A stretch of 64,000 bases of DNA, from NCBI GenBank assembly GCA_003022945.1, contig PXRZ01000055.1, forward strand, positions 1 through 64,000. The letters are read 5' to 3'. The notes beneath the pieces are model-generated. The model made no database searches, was not told the DNA's origin, and saw nothing but the letters and a program-made list of their open reading frames with translations. Source of the DNA: Halobacteriales archaeon QS_8_69_73 (GTDB taxonomy: Archaea > Halobacteriota > Halobacteria > Halobacteriales > Haloarculaceae). Shown here in pieces: positions 20,798 to 30,300 of this stretch (the first letter of the stretch is position 1; every line of letters begins with the position of its first letter). Both the position numbers and the translations under genes were made by a program.

Positions 20798-21355
20798 TCA
20801 CCGCTCGTCGACGGCCGCTTGCAGGCCGAACCAGTGTTCGACGGTGCCGTTTTCGTCCGGGACGGGAACGAGCGAGACCCGGTTTGTGAACCGCGTGCCG
20901 TCGGCGCGGTAGTTGCACACCTCGACCGTGACGGAACTCCACCCGCGGAGCGCCTCGCGGAGTTCAGCGACGGTCGCGGCGTCGGTCCGCGGGCCCTGGA
21001 GCCGACGCAGGTTATCGCCCTGTAGCTCCGCGAGCGTGTAGCCCGTGAGCCGGCGGGTCGCGCGGTTGGCGTACAGCAGCGGGTTGTCGTGGTAGGCCGC
21101 GCCAGTGAGCACGACGCCGAGCGGCGCGTCCTCCAGCGCCCGGGCGCGCCACACGAGGCGTCGATCTAAGGCGGTGAGCGTGCCGAGACACGCCGGCGGG
21201 TCGAACGTCTCCGGGGCCGTCCCGAGTCCCGCCACGTCGAAGCCGTGCTCGGTCGCGAGCCGGTCGACGGCCGCCCGGAACGACTCGCGGTCCGCGGCGA
21301 GAGCGTCCTGGAGCGCAGCTCGTAACTCCGGGCGCGGCCGGGGCTGTCCGTTCAC
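20798..21355 (-). CDS. PAS-domain protein (truncated sensor-like)
   Basis: APLGVVLTGAAYHDNPLLYANRATRRLTGYTLAELQGDNLRRLQGPRTD...TNRVSLVPVPDENGTVEHWFGLQAAVDER. Confidence 0.75.
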   Translation of the reverse strand: MNGQPRPRPELRAALQDALAADRESFRAAVDRLATEHGFDVAGLGTAPETFDPPACLGTLTALDRRLVWRARALEDAPLGVVLTGAAYHDNPLLYANRATRRLTGYTLAELQGDNLRRLQGPRTDAATVAELREALRGWSSVTVEVCNYRADGTRFTNRVSLVPVPDENGTVEHWFGLQAAVDER

Positions 21356-21551
21356 GCTCTGTCTTCGATTTCGGGGCGTAAAATCGCGGCGACAGAAGGG
21401 CGATCGGCAGGGATTCGCCCCCTCGTCGCTGCCGCACCCGGGGAGGCGGGAGCCTGCCGGGTCGAACACGGTGTCGGTTGAGCTGTGCGTTCGGCAGTCA
21501 TCGGGTCCCCGGGGGCTCCGTCACCCGTCGAACCAGCGTTCGACACTCGAA

Positions 21552-21644
21552 GAGCCCGACGGGAATGAGGCGAACGCGAAGCGTTCGCGAACTGCATCAA
21601 GCGAGCGACGAGCGAGGCGACGAAGGAGAACGAGCCCGATGGGA
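21552..21644. repeat. tRNA-flank-type repeat, distal copy (A)
   Basis: gagcccgacgggaatgaggcgaacgcgaagcgttcgcgaac...cgagcccgatggga, same architecture as copies at 25135 and 25332. Confidence 0.6.
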
Positions 21645-22069
21645 ATTCGTCCGAGAGCGGTACGAACTGATTCCTATATCCAGTCGTACGCAAAGCAGGC
21701 CAGACGAACGAGACCTCCTGTGCTTCGTCCCTTTTTGAAATTCCCTGGTTCGAAGTGTATCTACGTGAATCTGTCAAAACGGCAGCCGCATTTCCGTTCT
21801 ACGATGGGAAGACGGGGCTATCAACCGAGTTCAAGTGGACATCACGAAACACGGTGAAATCGTCGATGTCCGGGTCGATGGGTTGAACCACATCGAGAAT
21901 CTCTCATTCGATATCAGGAGCGTCGCTCACGATTTCGACACGGCGAAGCTGAACGGGGCAAAAGATGTTCTGGACTCCCGCGTCTCACCGGAGGGCAGGG
22001 ACGTGACACTCCGGCCGAATAGTTCGTCTTCCGCTGGGTATTAGCGGCTTCCCGCCCTTATTTACGCCA

Positions 22070-23218
22070 ATGAAGACGGTCAAGGTCGGCGACCTCTCAA
22101 TCGGGGATGGACACGAGTCAAAGGTAATGAGTGTTCTGAACATGAGCGAGGACTCCGAATACGAATCGAGTGTCCACATCGACGCCGAGAAAGCGGCAGC
22201 AGTGGTAGACGAAGAGTTGGTCCCTGCCGGCGCCGATATCATCGATATCGGGTTACAGTCCGCCAACCCGAAGTACGAGACGAAGTCGCCGGAGTACGAA
22301 CTCGAGAGACTGAAAGCAGCTGCCGAGGTGATCGACAACGTCGAGAGCGACACGGTATTCTCGATCGAGACGCGCTACGCCGAGGTGGCCGAAGAGGCGA
22401 TCCAGAAGGGATTCCACATCATCAACGACGTGTGTGGATTCGCTGATCCGGAGATGCGGCCCACGTGCGAGGCGTACGACGTCCCGGTCATCAAGATGGC
22501 GAGTCCGCCGGACCTCGATCGCCCGGGGGCACTGAAGACCGTCGATGACGTGTTCGAAGCTCTCGAACGGGGCGGGGTCACCGATCGTACGATCGTCGAT
22601 CCCGCGTTCGGTGGGTGGTACGACCGAAAGACGTACGAGGACAATCGGGAGATGTTCAGACGGCTCTCCGAGTTCCGAGCGTTCGGGTGTCCGATACTGA
22701 CCGCGACGAACAGGGAAGATTTCTTGGGCGACCTCGCAAACCAGCCGGAGACGGAAGATCAACTCGCGGCTAGCTTGGCTGCGGCGGCGTTGGAGGTCGA
22801 CCGGGGAGCACACGTCATTCGCACTCACGACACCAGGGAGACGTACGATGTCGTCCAGGTCGTGCATGCACTCGGGAGGGAGCGTATCAGCCGGACGAAT
22901 CCGGTGAACGTGACCGAGCTTTCCGGTGTCACGCGACGAGAGATGCGACGTCATTTCTCAGTGAGCGATCGAACGGTGAACCACCCCGCCCGAGCGAGTA
23001 GTCTCACGTTCTCGGTCGAGAATCTGCCGGACGGAGCGACCGACACAGCGGAGAAGATAGCCAGGCTGAACGACCTGCCGGCAGCTATTTCCGACGGTAC
23101 CCTGGTTCTCTCGGGCACCCCACAGACGTTCGTCGATTTCCTCGATGATCTTCCCACCGACGATCCCGAGTTAGCCTCGGTGGCCGACTCGATCGGGGCT
23201 TCGCTGGAACGGAAATGA
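22070..23218 (+). CDS. folP: Dihydropteroate synthase (haloarchaeal type)
   Basis: KVMSVLNMSEDSEYESSV...AGADIIDIGLQSANP...VFSIETRYAEVAEEA...HIINDVCGFADPEM...VIKMASPPDLDRPGA. Confidence 0.8.
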   Translation: MKTVKVGDLSIGDGHESKVMSVLNMSEDSEYESSVHIDAEKAAAVVDEELVPAGADIIDIGLQSANPKYETKSPEYELERLKAAAEVIDNVESDTVFSIETRYAEVAEEAIQKGFHIINDVCGFADPEMRPTCEAYDVPVIKMASPPDLDRPGALKTVDDVFEALERGGVTDRTIVDPAFGGWYDRKTYEDNREMFRRLSEFRAFGCPILTATNREDFLGDLANQPETEDQLAASLAAAALEVDRGAHVIRTHDTRETYDVVQVVHALGRERISRTNPVNVTELSGVTRREMRRHFSVSDRTVNHPARASSLTFSVENLPDGATDTAEKIARLNDLPAAISDGTLVLSGTPQTFVDFLDDLPTDDPELASVADSIGASLERK

Positions 23219-23578
23219 CCTGAGACGCCGACGCCACCCTGACGAACAGCGGGTCGTCACTCCCACTGCTGGCCATATCGTCAGTCACCAGACGGACGAT
23301 GAACGCGGAGCGATGGGGGCGATATCAAATAATTCGAGGAGGCGAGAACCGTTTTTGCAGCTTCTCTCGTACGTGTCGGAGAAAGACTCGTCTGTTTCCC
23401 AATTGCAACACCGACGGAACCAGAGCTTCCCGTATTCAGATGGAGTCGACAAATCTTTTCCACTGATTCTCTCGACTTCTCGAAATCCTAATCCGAATCA
23501 GCGGAAGATCTTTGTAGTACTATCTCCTTAGAGATAGATGGAGAACGGCCCCACCTGGGGGGCAGACGACACGAACTT

Positions 23579-24256
23579 ATGACCGAATTGATGGATGGAA
23601 CAGCAGCTAAAATCGTATTGTCGGCCAAGAGGGGCGATTCTATCAACCGAATTGCAGACAAAATCGGTGTATCGTACTCATGGACGTACGACTGGATTGA
23701 ACGATTAGAGGAGGCAAGGGTTATCGCCAGGACCGATAACGGAATAGAAGTAGTCGATCACGAGATACGCCAACAGTATGCCGAAATGATGGCTGCGTTG
23801 TACAGTCGCGACGCCATCTCTCAAGAGGACGCATACATCATTCCTCACTTCGCGGGGATAGAGTTCGCCTGCACGGAAATCGACGCTGCATACGTCTGGA
23901 CGCACGGCGGCTATCAGATTGCCAGAACACACGATGATTACCCGGTGTTCATCCAAGTTCACGACCGCGATGTCGGACGGTGGAACGCGTTCTTCCAGCA
24001 GTTCGACATCGAGGCGACGATCAACGAGCGTCCCGACGCCGACGACATTGACGGGGACATCCACTACGTGGTGTTCCCCGAAACCGACGGAATCGACATT
24101 GAGTGGGTTAACGGGAACCCAGTCATCCCGTTGGAAGATGCCGTCGACCAGATGATGGAGAATCGTCCGGCTTACGAACCAGCATTAGAAATCATCGCCC
24201 GTGAGTACGATATCGACATCGATGCAAGTCATCACGACGCCATGACTGCAGACTGA
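23579..24256 (+). CDS. HTH-domain protein, probable antitoxin partner of the following gene
   Basis: SINRIADKIGVSYSWTYDWIERLEEARVIAR HTH; 13-nt gap to the nucleotidyltransferase. Confidence 0.65.
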   Translation: MTELMDGTAAKIVLSAKRGDSINRIADKIGVSYSWTYDWIERLEEARVIARTDNGIEVVDHEIRQQYAEMMAALYSRDAISQEDAYIIPHFAGIEFACTEIDAAYVWTHGGYQIARTHDDYPVFIQVHDRDVGRWNAFFQQFDIEATINERPDADDIDGDIHYVVFPETDGIDIEWVNGNPVIPLEDAVDQMMENRPAYEPALEIIAREYDIDIDASHHDAMTAD

Positions 24257-24269
24257 GTGGGACTTCGAG

Positions 24270-24958
24270 ATGAGCCTCCCCGAACGACAGTCGGAACTCG
24301 TTGGAACGTACCGCGCGATACGGGGTGCCGAGCTCCCACACGTGCTTGTCGGCGGCTGGGCAGTCTCGGCGTTCCAGACGCGGTTCACCACAGACATCGA
24401 CGCGGTGCTTCCGGAGACCTCTCTGGCGGACTTCGAGGCCCTACTCTTCGATCTTGACTACGAGAAATCGTTCGAGAAGGATGTCTCGAAGCAGTACGAG
24501 GGGCAAATGGTTCAGTATAAAAAGCCAGTCGGGGAGAACGAAGTGAAGTTCGAGGCCCTGGTCGATGCGCTTCGTTGTCGGCAGACAGATGCAGAGTGGT
24601 CGTATCGGTACCTTCGGGAACACAGCACCGTCGACTCCCTCAACGTATCCGAAGGCCTCAACGGGCGGATTCCGGAGCCAGCGCTCCTGTTCGCCCTGAA
24701 AATTCATAGCGGCCGGATGGCCGATACCCGAGATCTCGTCGTCATCAGTATCCAAGCGGACTTCGACCGCATCGAGCGACACCTCAATCGAGGTAATCCC
24801 TCGGAACTCGATGGGCAGATAGAGGACGTAATAGGCCGACTCGAAAACGACACCTTCGAAGACTCGTTCAAGGGGGTTTCAGACAGAAGGAGATTCCCGA
24901 AGACGCCATCACTCAACTTATCGCCTTCCTATGTGATCAACGAGAGCGACTTGCTTAG
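24270..24958 (+). pseudogene. Nucleotidyltransferase-family (AbiEii-like) protein, frameshift in G-run near 24872
   Basis: LPHVLVGGWAVSAFQTRFTTDIDAVLPE nucleotidyltransferase motif; after GGGGG the natural C-terminus FRQKEIPEDAITQLIAFLCDQRERLA* is in another frame. Confidence 0.65.
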
Positions 24959-25134
24959 GTGGTCTTCTTTTCGGCTCGGAACAGAGTACAGCCACAGTAT
25001 CTGTGCGATCAACAGACGATTCTTTGGCAGCAGACAGCCAGCACGGAGCCACTCCAATGGACGGTTGCGGAAAAAGTCAGTAATTATTACGACCCATTGC
25101 CGTCTATTGATTTCGGTTCGTCATGTGAGATAAC

Positions 25135-25228
25135 GAGCCCGACGGGAGTGAGCGAACGCGAAGCGTTCGCGAGCTACGTTGGACGAGTGACGAGCGAAGC
25201 GAGGAGTGAGCCCGACGGGATTTGAACC
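25135..25228. repeat. tRNA-flank repeat copy B with partial tRNA 3' end
   Basis: gagcccgacgggagtgagcgaacgcgaagcgttcgcgagctacg...gtgagcccgacgggatttgaacc; matches copy C. Confidence 0.75.
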
Positions 25229-25331
25229 GGAGGGAGACGTGCTCCTCACGACGTTCGCCGTGCGCGTCTCCCAGGGTTCAAATTCGTCGCTGGCGCTGTT
25301 TGCTCCTCACGTCCGTTCGTCACAAAACAGC

Positions 25332-25424
25332 GAGCCCGACGGGAGTGAGCGAACGCGAAGCGTTCGCGAACTACGTCGGGCGAGTGACGAGCGAAACGAG
25401 AAACGAGCCCGACGGGATTTGAAC
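25332..25424. repeat. tRNA-flank repeat copy C, 197 bp after copy B, running into tRNA-Arg
   Basis: Near-identical to copy B; final 21 nt are the tRNA 3' end (reverse complement). Confidence 0.75.
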
Positions 25425-25476
25425 CCGCGACATCTTGGTCCGGAACCAAGCACTCTGTCCACTGAGCTACGGGCTC
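25404..25476 (-). tRNA. tRNA-Arg (anticodon CCG)
   Basis: GAGCCCGTAGCTCAGTGGACAGAGTGCTTGGTTCCGGACCAAGATGTCGCGGGTTCAAATCCCGTCGGGCTCG; 7-bp acceptor stem, anticodon loop TTCCGGA, T-loop TTCAAAT. Confidence 0.92.
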
Positions 25477-25567
25477 CCGTATGCAGGTATCTCGGCGGGC
25501 GGCTTAACGGTTGTGACACGAATCCGGCGATCCGCCGAGTTGTGCCGGAAGGGCACGCACCGCGCAC

Positions 25568-25784
25568 ATGGAGTACACGCTGCAGTAGTACGACCTCGTA
25601 TCGGCGGGCATCGTCGGGTCGCTGGCGGTCGGCGGCGTCGGGGTGCCGACACCGGTCGCGGTCGTCGTCTCCGATGCCGTCGCGGTCGGCACCACGGGTC
25701 ACGCGCTGTCGGTCGGCGCCCCCGGCGACCTCGCCGAGGAGGCGGACGACGCCGATCCGGAGAAACCCCCGCTCGCGGAGTGAG
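25568..25784 (+). pseudogene. Small membrane protein ORF interrupted by in-frame TAG
   Basis: MEYTLQ-stop-YDLVSAGIVGSLAVGGVGVPTPVAVVVSDAVAVG...DPEKPPLAE*. Confidence 0.4.
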
Positions 25785-25792
25785 CTGCCGTT

Positions 25793-26413
25793 TCAGGGCG
25801 ACTCGCCGGTCTCCAGTGTCAGGTCGTCGGTCGGGTAGGCGACGCAGGTGAGGGTGTAGCCCTCCTCGAGTTCGGGCTCGCCGAGCATCTGGTTGGTGTG
25901 GTGTTCGACGTAGTCCTCGGCGTGGCCGCCGTCGGCGACGTGGCCCGCACAGGAGATGCACTGCCCCTCGCGGCAGGCGTACGGCAGGTCCCAGTCCTCG
26001 TCCTCGCCGGCCTCGAGCAGCGTCTCGTTCTCCCTGACTTCGACCGTCTTGCCTTCCTTTGCGTACTCAACCTCGAAGGTCGCGGCCTCGTCGTCGGGGA
26101 TGGCCGCGGGGCTCTCGTCGATTTCGGCTTCCTCGGCGAGTTCGCCCTCGCCTGCGACCTCGGCGCCGACGGCCGCGACCGCGCCGCCGCCGCCGAGCGT
26201 CCGGTTGGACGGCTCCGCGAAGTCGGTCTCCGGCACCGACTCCGCCCGCTTCTCGATGACGTCCTGGGAGATGTCCTCGCGGGGCTTCCAGTCGGAGCCC
26301 CCCGAGAGGTGGAGGATGACCGCCACCAGCGTCAGTATCGCCCCGCCGACGATACCCACTGTCGTGACCATGTCCGAGATTGGGTGAGCCTCCTCAATAG
26401 CGTTGTGATTCAT
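25793..26413 (-). CDS. Membrane-anchored [2Fe-2S] ferredoxin
   Basis: CREGQCISCAGHVADGG...YTLTCVAYP plant-type 2Fe-2S motif; N-terminal TM segment. Confidence 0.88.
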   Translation of the reverse strand: MNHNAIEEAHPISDMVTTVGIVGGAILTLVAVILHLSGGSDWKPREDISQDVIEKRAESVPETDFAEPSNRTLGGGGAVAAVGAEVAGEGELAEEAEIDESPAAIPDDEAATFEVEYAKEGKTVEVRENETLLEAGEDEDWDLPYACREGQCISCAGHVADGGHAEDYVEHHTNQMLGEPELEEGYTLTCVAYPTDDLTLETGESP

Positions 26414-26556
26414 CCCACCCCCCGTCGACACCGCTCCCGACGCCGGTTCCGGCGCCCAGGCGGCGGGCCGTCGGACACTCCGAACACGAGCGGAGTGGCG
26501 GCAACACACATCACTGCCGGGGAGCATATGAGCCGAGAGATCGTAAATGAGGTACG

Positions 26557-27516
26557 ATGAATCAGTTCGTGAACGGCGAGTGGGTGACCGAGTACGAGGC
26601 CACCGACGAGGACGGCGAGTTCGACCGACAGACGACCAGCTTCCGCGACACCGTCGCGCCGGAGGACGTCGAGGCCGGGCGGTACCACCTCTACGTCTGC
26701 AACGCCTGCCCGTGGGCCCACCGGACGCTCATCACCCGGAAGCTGCTGGGGCTGGACGACGCCATCACCGTCGACTACGTCGACCCGTACCGCGGCGACG
26801 GCGGTTGGCAGTTCACCCCGGAGAAGGAAGCCTGCACCGCCGACTCCGTCAACGGCGCCGACTACCTGCGGGAGCTGTACGTCGCCGCCGACGACGACTA
26901 CACCGGCCGCGTGACGGTTCCGGTACTGTGGGACAAGCAGGAGGACACCATCGTCAACAACGAGTCCCGGGAGATCATGCGGAACCTGACGACCCGTTTC
27001 GCCGAGAAAGGCAACGGCGTCGACCTGGCGCCGGTCGACCTGCGGGACGACGTCGACCGGATCCTCGACGAGATATACGAGCCGATCAACAACGGCGTCT
27101 ACCGGGCGGGCTTCGCCGACACCCAAGAGGCCTACGACGGGGCCGTCACGGAGCTGTTCGACGCCCTCGATCGCTGGGACGAGGTCCTGGCCGACCAGCG
27201 GTATCTCGCCGGCGAGCGGCTGACCGAGGCCGACATCGCGATGTACACGACGCTGGTCCGGTTCGACGAGGTCTACCACACCCACTTCATGTGCAACCGC
27301 AGTCTCATCCGCGAGTACGACAACCTGTGGCCGTACCTCCGAGACCTCTATCAGACGCCCGGCTTCGGCGAGACGACTCACATGGGCCACATCACGGAGC
27401 ACTACTACACGACCCACCCGGACGTCAGCCCGAAGCGCATCGTCCCGACGGGCCCCGATCCCGACTTCGAGGCGCCACACGACCGCGACGACCTGGCCGG
27501 CGAGCCGCCGGTCTGA
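26557..27516 (+). CDS. Glutathione S-transferase family (glutathionyl-hydroquinone reductase-like)
   Basis: GRYHLYVCNACPWAHRTLITRKLLGLDDAITVDYVDP...YLAGERLTEADIAMYTTLVRFDEVYHTHFMCN. Confidence 0.88.
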   Translation: MNQFVNGEWVTEYEATDEDGEFDRQTTSFRDTVAPEDVEAGRYHLYVCNACPWAHRTLITRKLLGLDDAITVDYVDPYRGDGGWQFTPEKEACTADSVNGADYLRELYVAADDDYTGRVTVPVLWDKQEDTIVNNESREIMRNLTTRFAEKGNGVDLAPVDLRDDVDRILDEIYEPINNGVYRAGFADTQEAYDGAVTELFDALDRWDEVLADQRYLAGERLTEADIAMYTTLVRFDEVYHTHFMCNRSLIREYDNLWPYLRDLYQTPGFGETTHMGHITEHYYTTHPDVSPKRIVPTGPDPDFEAPHDRDDLAGEPPV

Positions 27517-27604
27517 GCGGCGGGTGGCGACGACTGACGACGAGCGGCGGGCGGCGACCGCCGCCGACACGCCTATGTGTGTGGATGGTATACACACCCA
27601 CACT

Positions 27605-27757
27605 ATGCCGGACACGAAGCGAGGCCGCGAACGGAAGGGCAGGACGAAGCGCCAGCAGCGCCGCGAGCGCGAGATCGAGCGGGCGCTCGCCGCGCGCGAC
27701 CGAAGCCTCGATTTCGAGGAGCTGTACGACGACGAGGAGATCGACTTAGACATCTGA
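27605..27757 (+). CDS. Small highly charged protein
   Basis: MPDTKRGRERKGRTKRQQRREREIERALAARDRSLDFEELYDDEEIDLDI. Confidence 0.55.
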   Translation: MPDTKRGRERKGRTKRQQRREREIERALAARDRSLDFEELYDDEEIDLDI

Positions 27758-27852
27758 GCGGGCGGCCGGCGCGGCGAGTCGGGTCACATTCTCGGCGGCC
27801 GCTAGAGCGACGGACCACAAAGCAGTAACACGGCCGGCCGCACCGTACGGTA

Positions 27853-28941
27853 ATGAGACGTCGGAGCGTCATCAGGGCCGGAGCCGGCGCCCTCTCGGCG
27901 GGGCTGCTGGCCGGTTGTATCGGCGGCGGCGACGGCAGCGACGGCGGCGGAGACGGCGGCGAAGACGGCGGCGGGACCCCACAGCCGACCGAGAATGACG
28001 GACGCCGCGACGGCGTCTACGTCCAGAAGTTCACCGACGGCATGGCGATGCAGGGGACCGCGGAGGCCGGCGACCTCGAGCTCGCGGTCATGTACTCCGC
28101 TCCCCACCGGTTCTGGCGGATGGTCGGCGACGAGCGGAAGGAAGAGCCAGTTGCGGAGAGCGATTCGATGCACCTGATGGCCGCCGTCTGGGAACCGGAG
28201 ACCGAAATCGTCGTCCCGGAGACGGGGCTGACGGTCGAGATCGCCCCGGAAGGCGGCGCCTTCGACGAACAGGTCATCTATCCGATGCTCTCCCAACCGA
28301 TGGGCTTTCACTACGGCGCCAACTTCGCGCTGGACGGCGACGGAACGTACGACGTCCGGGTCACCGTCGGCGGGCTCAACGTCCGCCGGACGGGCGCCTT
28401 CGAGGGCCGGTTCGGCGACCCCGCGACCGCGACCGTCGGCGTCACCTTCGACGCGGAGACCAGAGAGGAAGTCGGCGACCAGGCCCGGGAGCTCGATAGC
28501 TTCGGCGACCCCGGCGCAATCGAGCCGATGGAGATGATGATGCCGGACGGCACCCTGCCGGCCGCCGGGTCGATGCCGGGCGAACTGGTCGGGAGCGAGC
28601 GGACCGACGACGCCGTGTTGCCGCTGCTCGCGATCCGCGACAACCCGCCGGTCGAGGCGGGGGCGTACCTCGCCGTCTCGGCCCGGACCCGCTACAACGG
28701 GTACACCCTGCCGGCCGCGGGGCTGGAGGCGACCGTCGACCGCGACGGCGAGACGGTCTTCGAGGGGCCGCTCCGGCGGACGCTGGACCCGGAACTGAAC
28801 TACCACTACGGGGCGGCCGTCGACGCCCTGGAGTCCGGCGACGAGGTGACCGTCCGGCCGGTGACGCCGCCGCAGGTCTCCCGGCACCGCGGCTACGAGC
28901 GGGCCTTCCTCGAGATGGAGCCCGTCAGCTACACCGTCTAA
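27853..28941 (+). CDS. Tat lipoprotein, P19/Tp34-like iron-transport family (DUF7350-like), copy 1
   Basis: MRRRSVIRAGAGALSAGLLAGCIGGG signal; HRFWRM..., MGFHYGANFALDGDGTYDVRVTVGG, LNYHYGAAVDALESGDEVTV. Confidence 0.75.
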   Translation: MRRRSVIRAGAGALSAGLLAGCIGGGDGSDGGGDGGEDGGGTPQPTENDGRRDGVYVQKFTDGMAMQGTAEAGDLELAVMYSAPHRFWRMVGDERKEEPVAESDSMHLMAAVWEPETEIVVPETGLTVEIAPEGGAFDEQVIYPMLSQPMGFHYGANFALDGDGTYDVRVTVGGLNVRRTGAFEGRFGDPATATVGVTFDAETREEVGDQARELDSFGDPGAIEPMEMMMPDGTLPAAGSMPGELVGSERTDDAVLPLLAIRDNPPVEAGAYLAVSARTRYNGYTLPAAGLEATVDRDGETVFEGPLRRTLDPELNYHYGAAVDALESGDEVTVRPVTPPQVSRHRGYERAFLEMEPVSYTV

Positions 28942-29943
28942 ATGGAACGGACGCCCGCGACCGCGACGGCGCTGTCGGTCGCCGTCGTCGCCCTATTATG
29001 TGTGGCCGTCGTGCCGGCCGCCGCCCACGTCTCCGGCCTCGAGGCCGACGACCAGCGGTCGGCCGACGGGACGCTACACCTGGAGTGGGAGTTCGCCGAC
29101 GCCGGCTCCTGGGTAGTCGTCCGGGCCGACGACGGCGGCGAGCCGGGCGAGGTGCTCGGCTACCGCCGGGCCACCGACGAGACCGCCTTCCGGACCGGCA
29201 CGACCGTCGCCGTGGACGACGGCGCCTGGAGCGAGGTGGCGGGGAGCCGGGAGCTGTGGGTCGTCCTCCACAGCGAGGCGGGCGGCGAGGGGTTCGACCC
29301 CGAGGAGGACCCGATGGAGACGGCGTTCGGCGAGCCGGCCGGCAGCCGGCTGACCGTCGAGCGGGCCGCGGGCGCGACGACCGTCGCCGCCCAGGGGTTC
29401 GGGGCACAGACGTCGACCGACGGGACCGTCGCGGTCCGGCGGGCCGAACTCGCCGAGGACGGCTACCTCGCGGTCCACGCCGTCGACGCCGACTCCTCGG
29501 CGTCCGCCGGCGACGAGGATATCGGCGAGGCGGTCGGCGTCGTCGAGCTGTCGGCCGGCGTCCACGACGACATTACCGTCGAACTCGACGATGGGTACCT
29601 CTCCGGGGCCGAAAGCGAGACACTCCTGGCGGCGGTCGTCCACGCCGGCGGCGACGAGTTCGGCGCCGACGCGACGGCGCCCGTCACCGCCGGCGGCGCC
29701 CCCGTGAGCACGATCTTCGGCGTCGAGTTCCGGACCGCAGGGGCGGCGGCGACGGCGACGCCGACGCCCACGCCGGCGGAGTCCTCGCTCGTCACCACGG
29801 CGGCGGACGCCGGCGGCTCGTCGACGGCGACATCGACGGCGACGGCGACGGGGACCGACGGCGACGGCGCCGGCGTCGGGGCGGTCTGGGCGGCGGTCGC
29901 CGTCGCCCTCGCCACCGGGCTGGCCGTCCTGCGGCGGCGCTGA
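28942..29943 (+). CDS. Secreted surface protein with repeated DUF7282-like units and C-terminal TM
   Basis: Signal peptide, two similar ~100-aa units, Thr/Ser-rich linker, TM + RRR tail. Confidence 0.7.
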   Translation: MERTPATATALSVAVVALLCVAVVPAAAHVSGLEADDQRSADGTLHLEWEFADAGSWVVVRADDGGEPGEVLGYRRATDETAFRTGTTVAVDDGAWSEVAGSRELWVVLHSEAGGEGFDPEEDPMETAFGEPAGSRLTVERAAGATTVAAQGFGAQTSTDGTVAVRRAELAEDGYLAVHAVDADSSASAGDEDIGEAVGVVELSAGVHDDITVELDDGYLSGAESETLLAAVVHAGGDEFGADATAPVTAGGAPVSTIFGVEFRTAGAAATATPTPTPAESSLVTTAADAGGSSTATSTATATGTDGDGAGVGAVWAAVAVALATGLAVLRRR

Positions 29944-29979
29944 GACGGGCGCAACCGACTTGTCGACTCGCCGTGTACC

Positions 29980-30300
29980 GTGCGACCGGCGACAGTGACC
30001 TACGAATTCGTCCTCGGCCTGCTGCTGGGGACCGGCGCCGTCGGCGCGACCGTCGTCGCCGGCCTCGCGGCGGCCGCGTTGGTCCGGCGCCGTTCGTGGC
30101 CGTACCTGCTGGTCGCCGGAGCGCTCGGGACGCTCCTCGTCAGGTTCGTCGCCGGCGTCGGCCACGTACAGGGCAGTCTCGGCGCCGAGACCCACCACCT
30201 ACTGGAGCACGGCCTCGACGTCGCGATGGCGGCGCTGGTCATCGCGGCGGTGGCGGTCACGCGGGACGTCTCCGAGATGACGGGAGGTGGCTCGCAATGA
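29980..30300 (+). CDS. Small membrane protein
   Basis: Hydrophobic TM segments; overlaps start of next gene. Confidence 0.65.
   Translation: MRPATVTYEFVLGLLLGTGAVGATVVAGLAAAALVRRRSWPYLLVAGALGTLLVRFVAGVGHVQGSLGAETHHLLEHGLDVAMAALVIAAVAVTRDVSEMTGGGSQ

Noticed and set aside
25568-25784. TAG as pyrrolysine codon
   Set aside because: No pyl genes seen and haloarchaea are not known for it; a nonsense change is far more likely.
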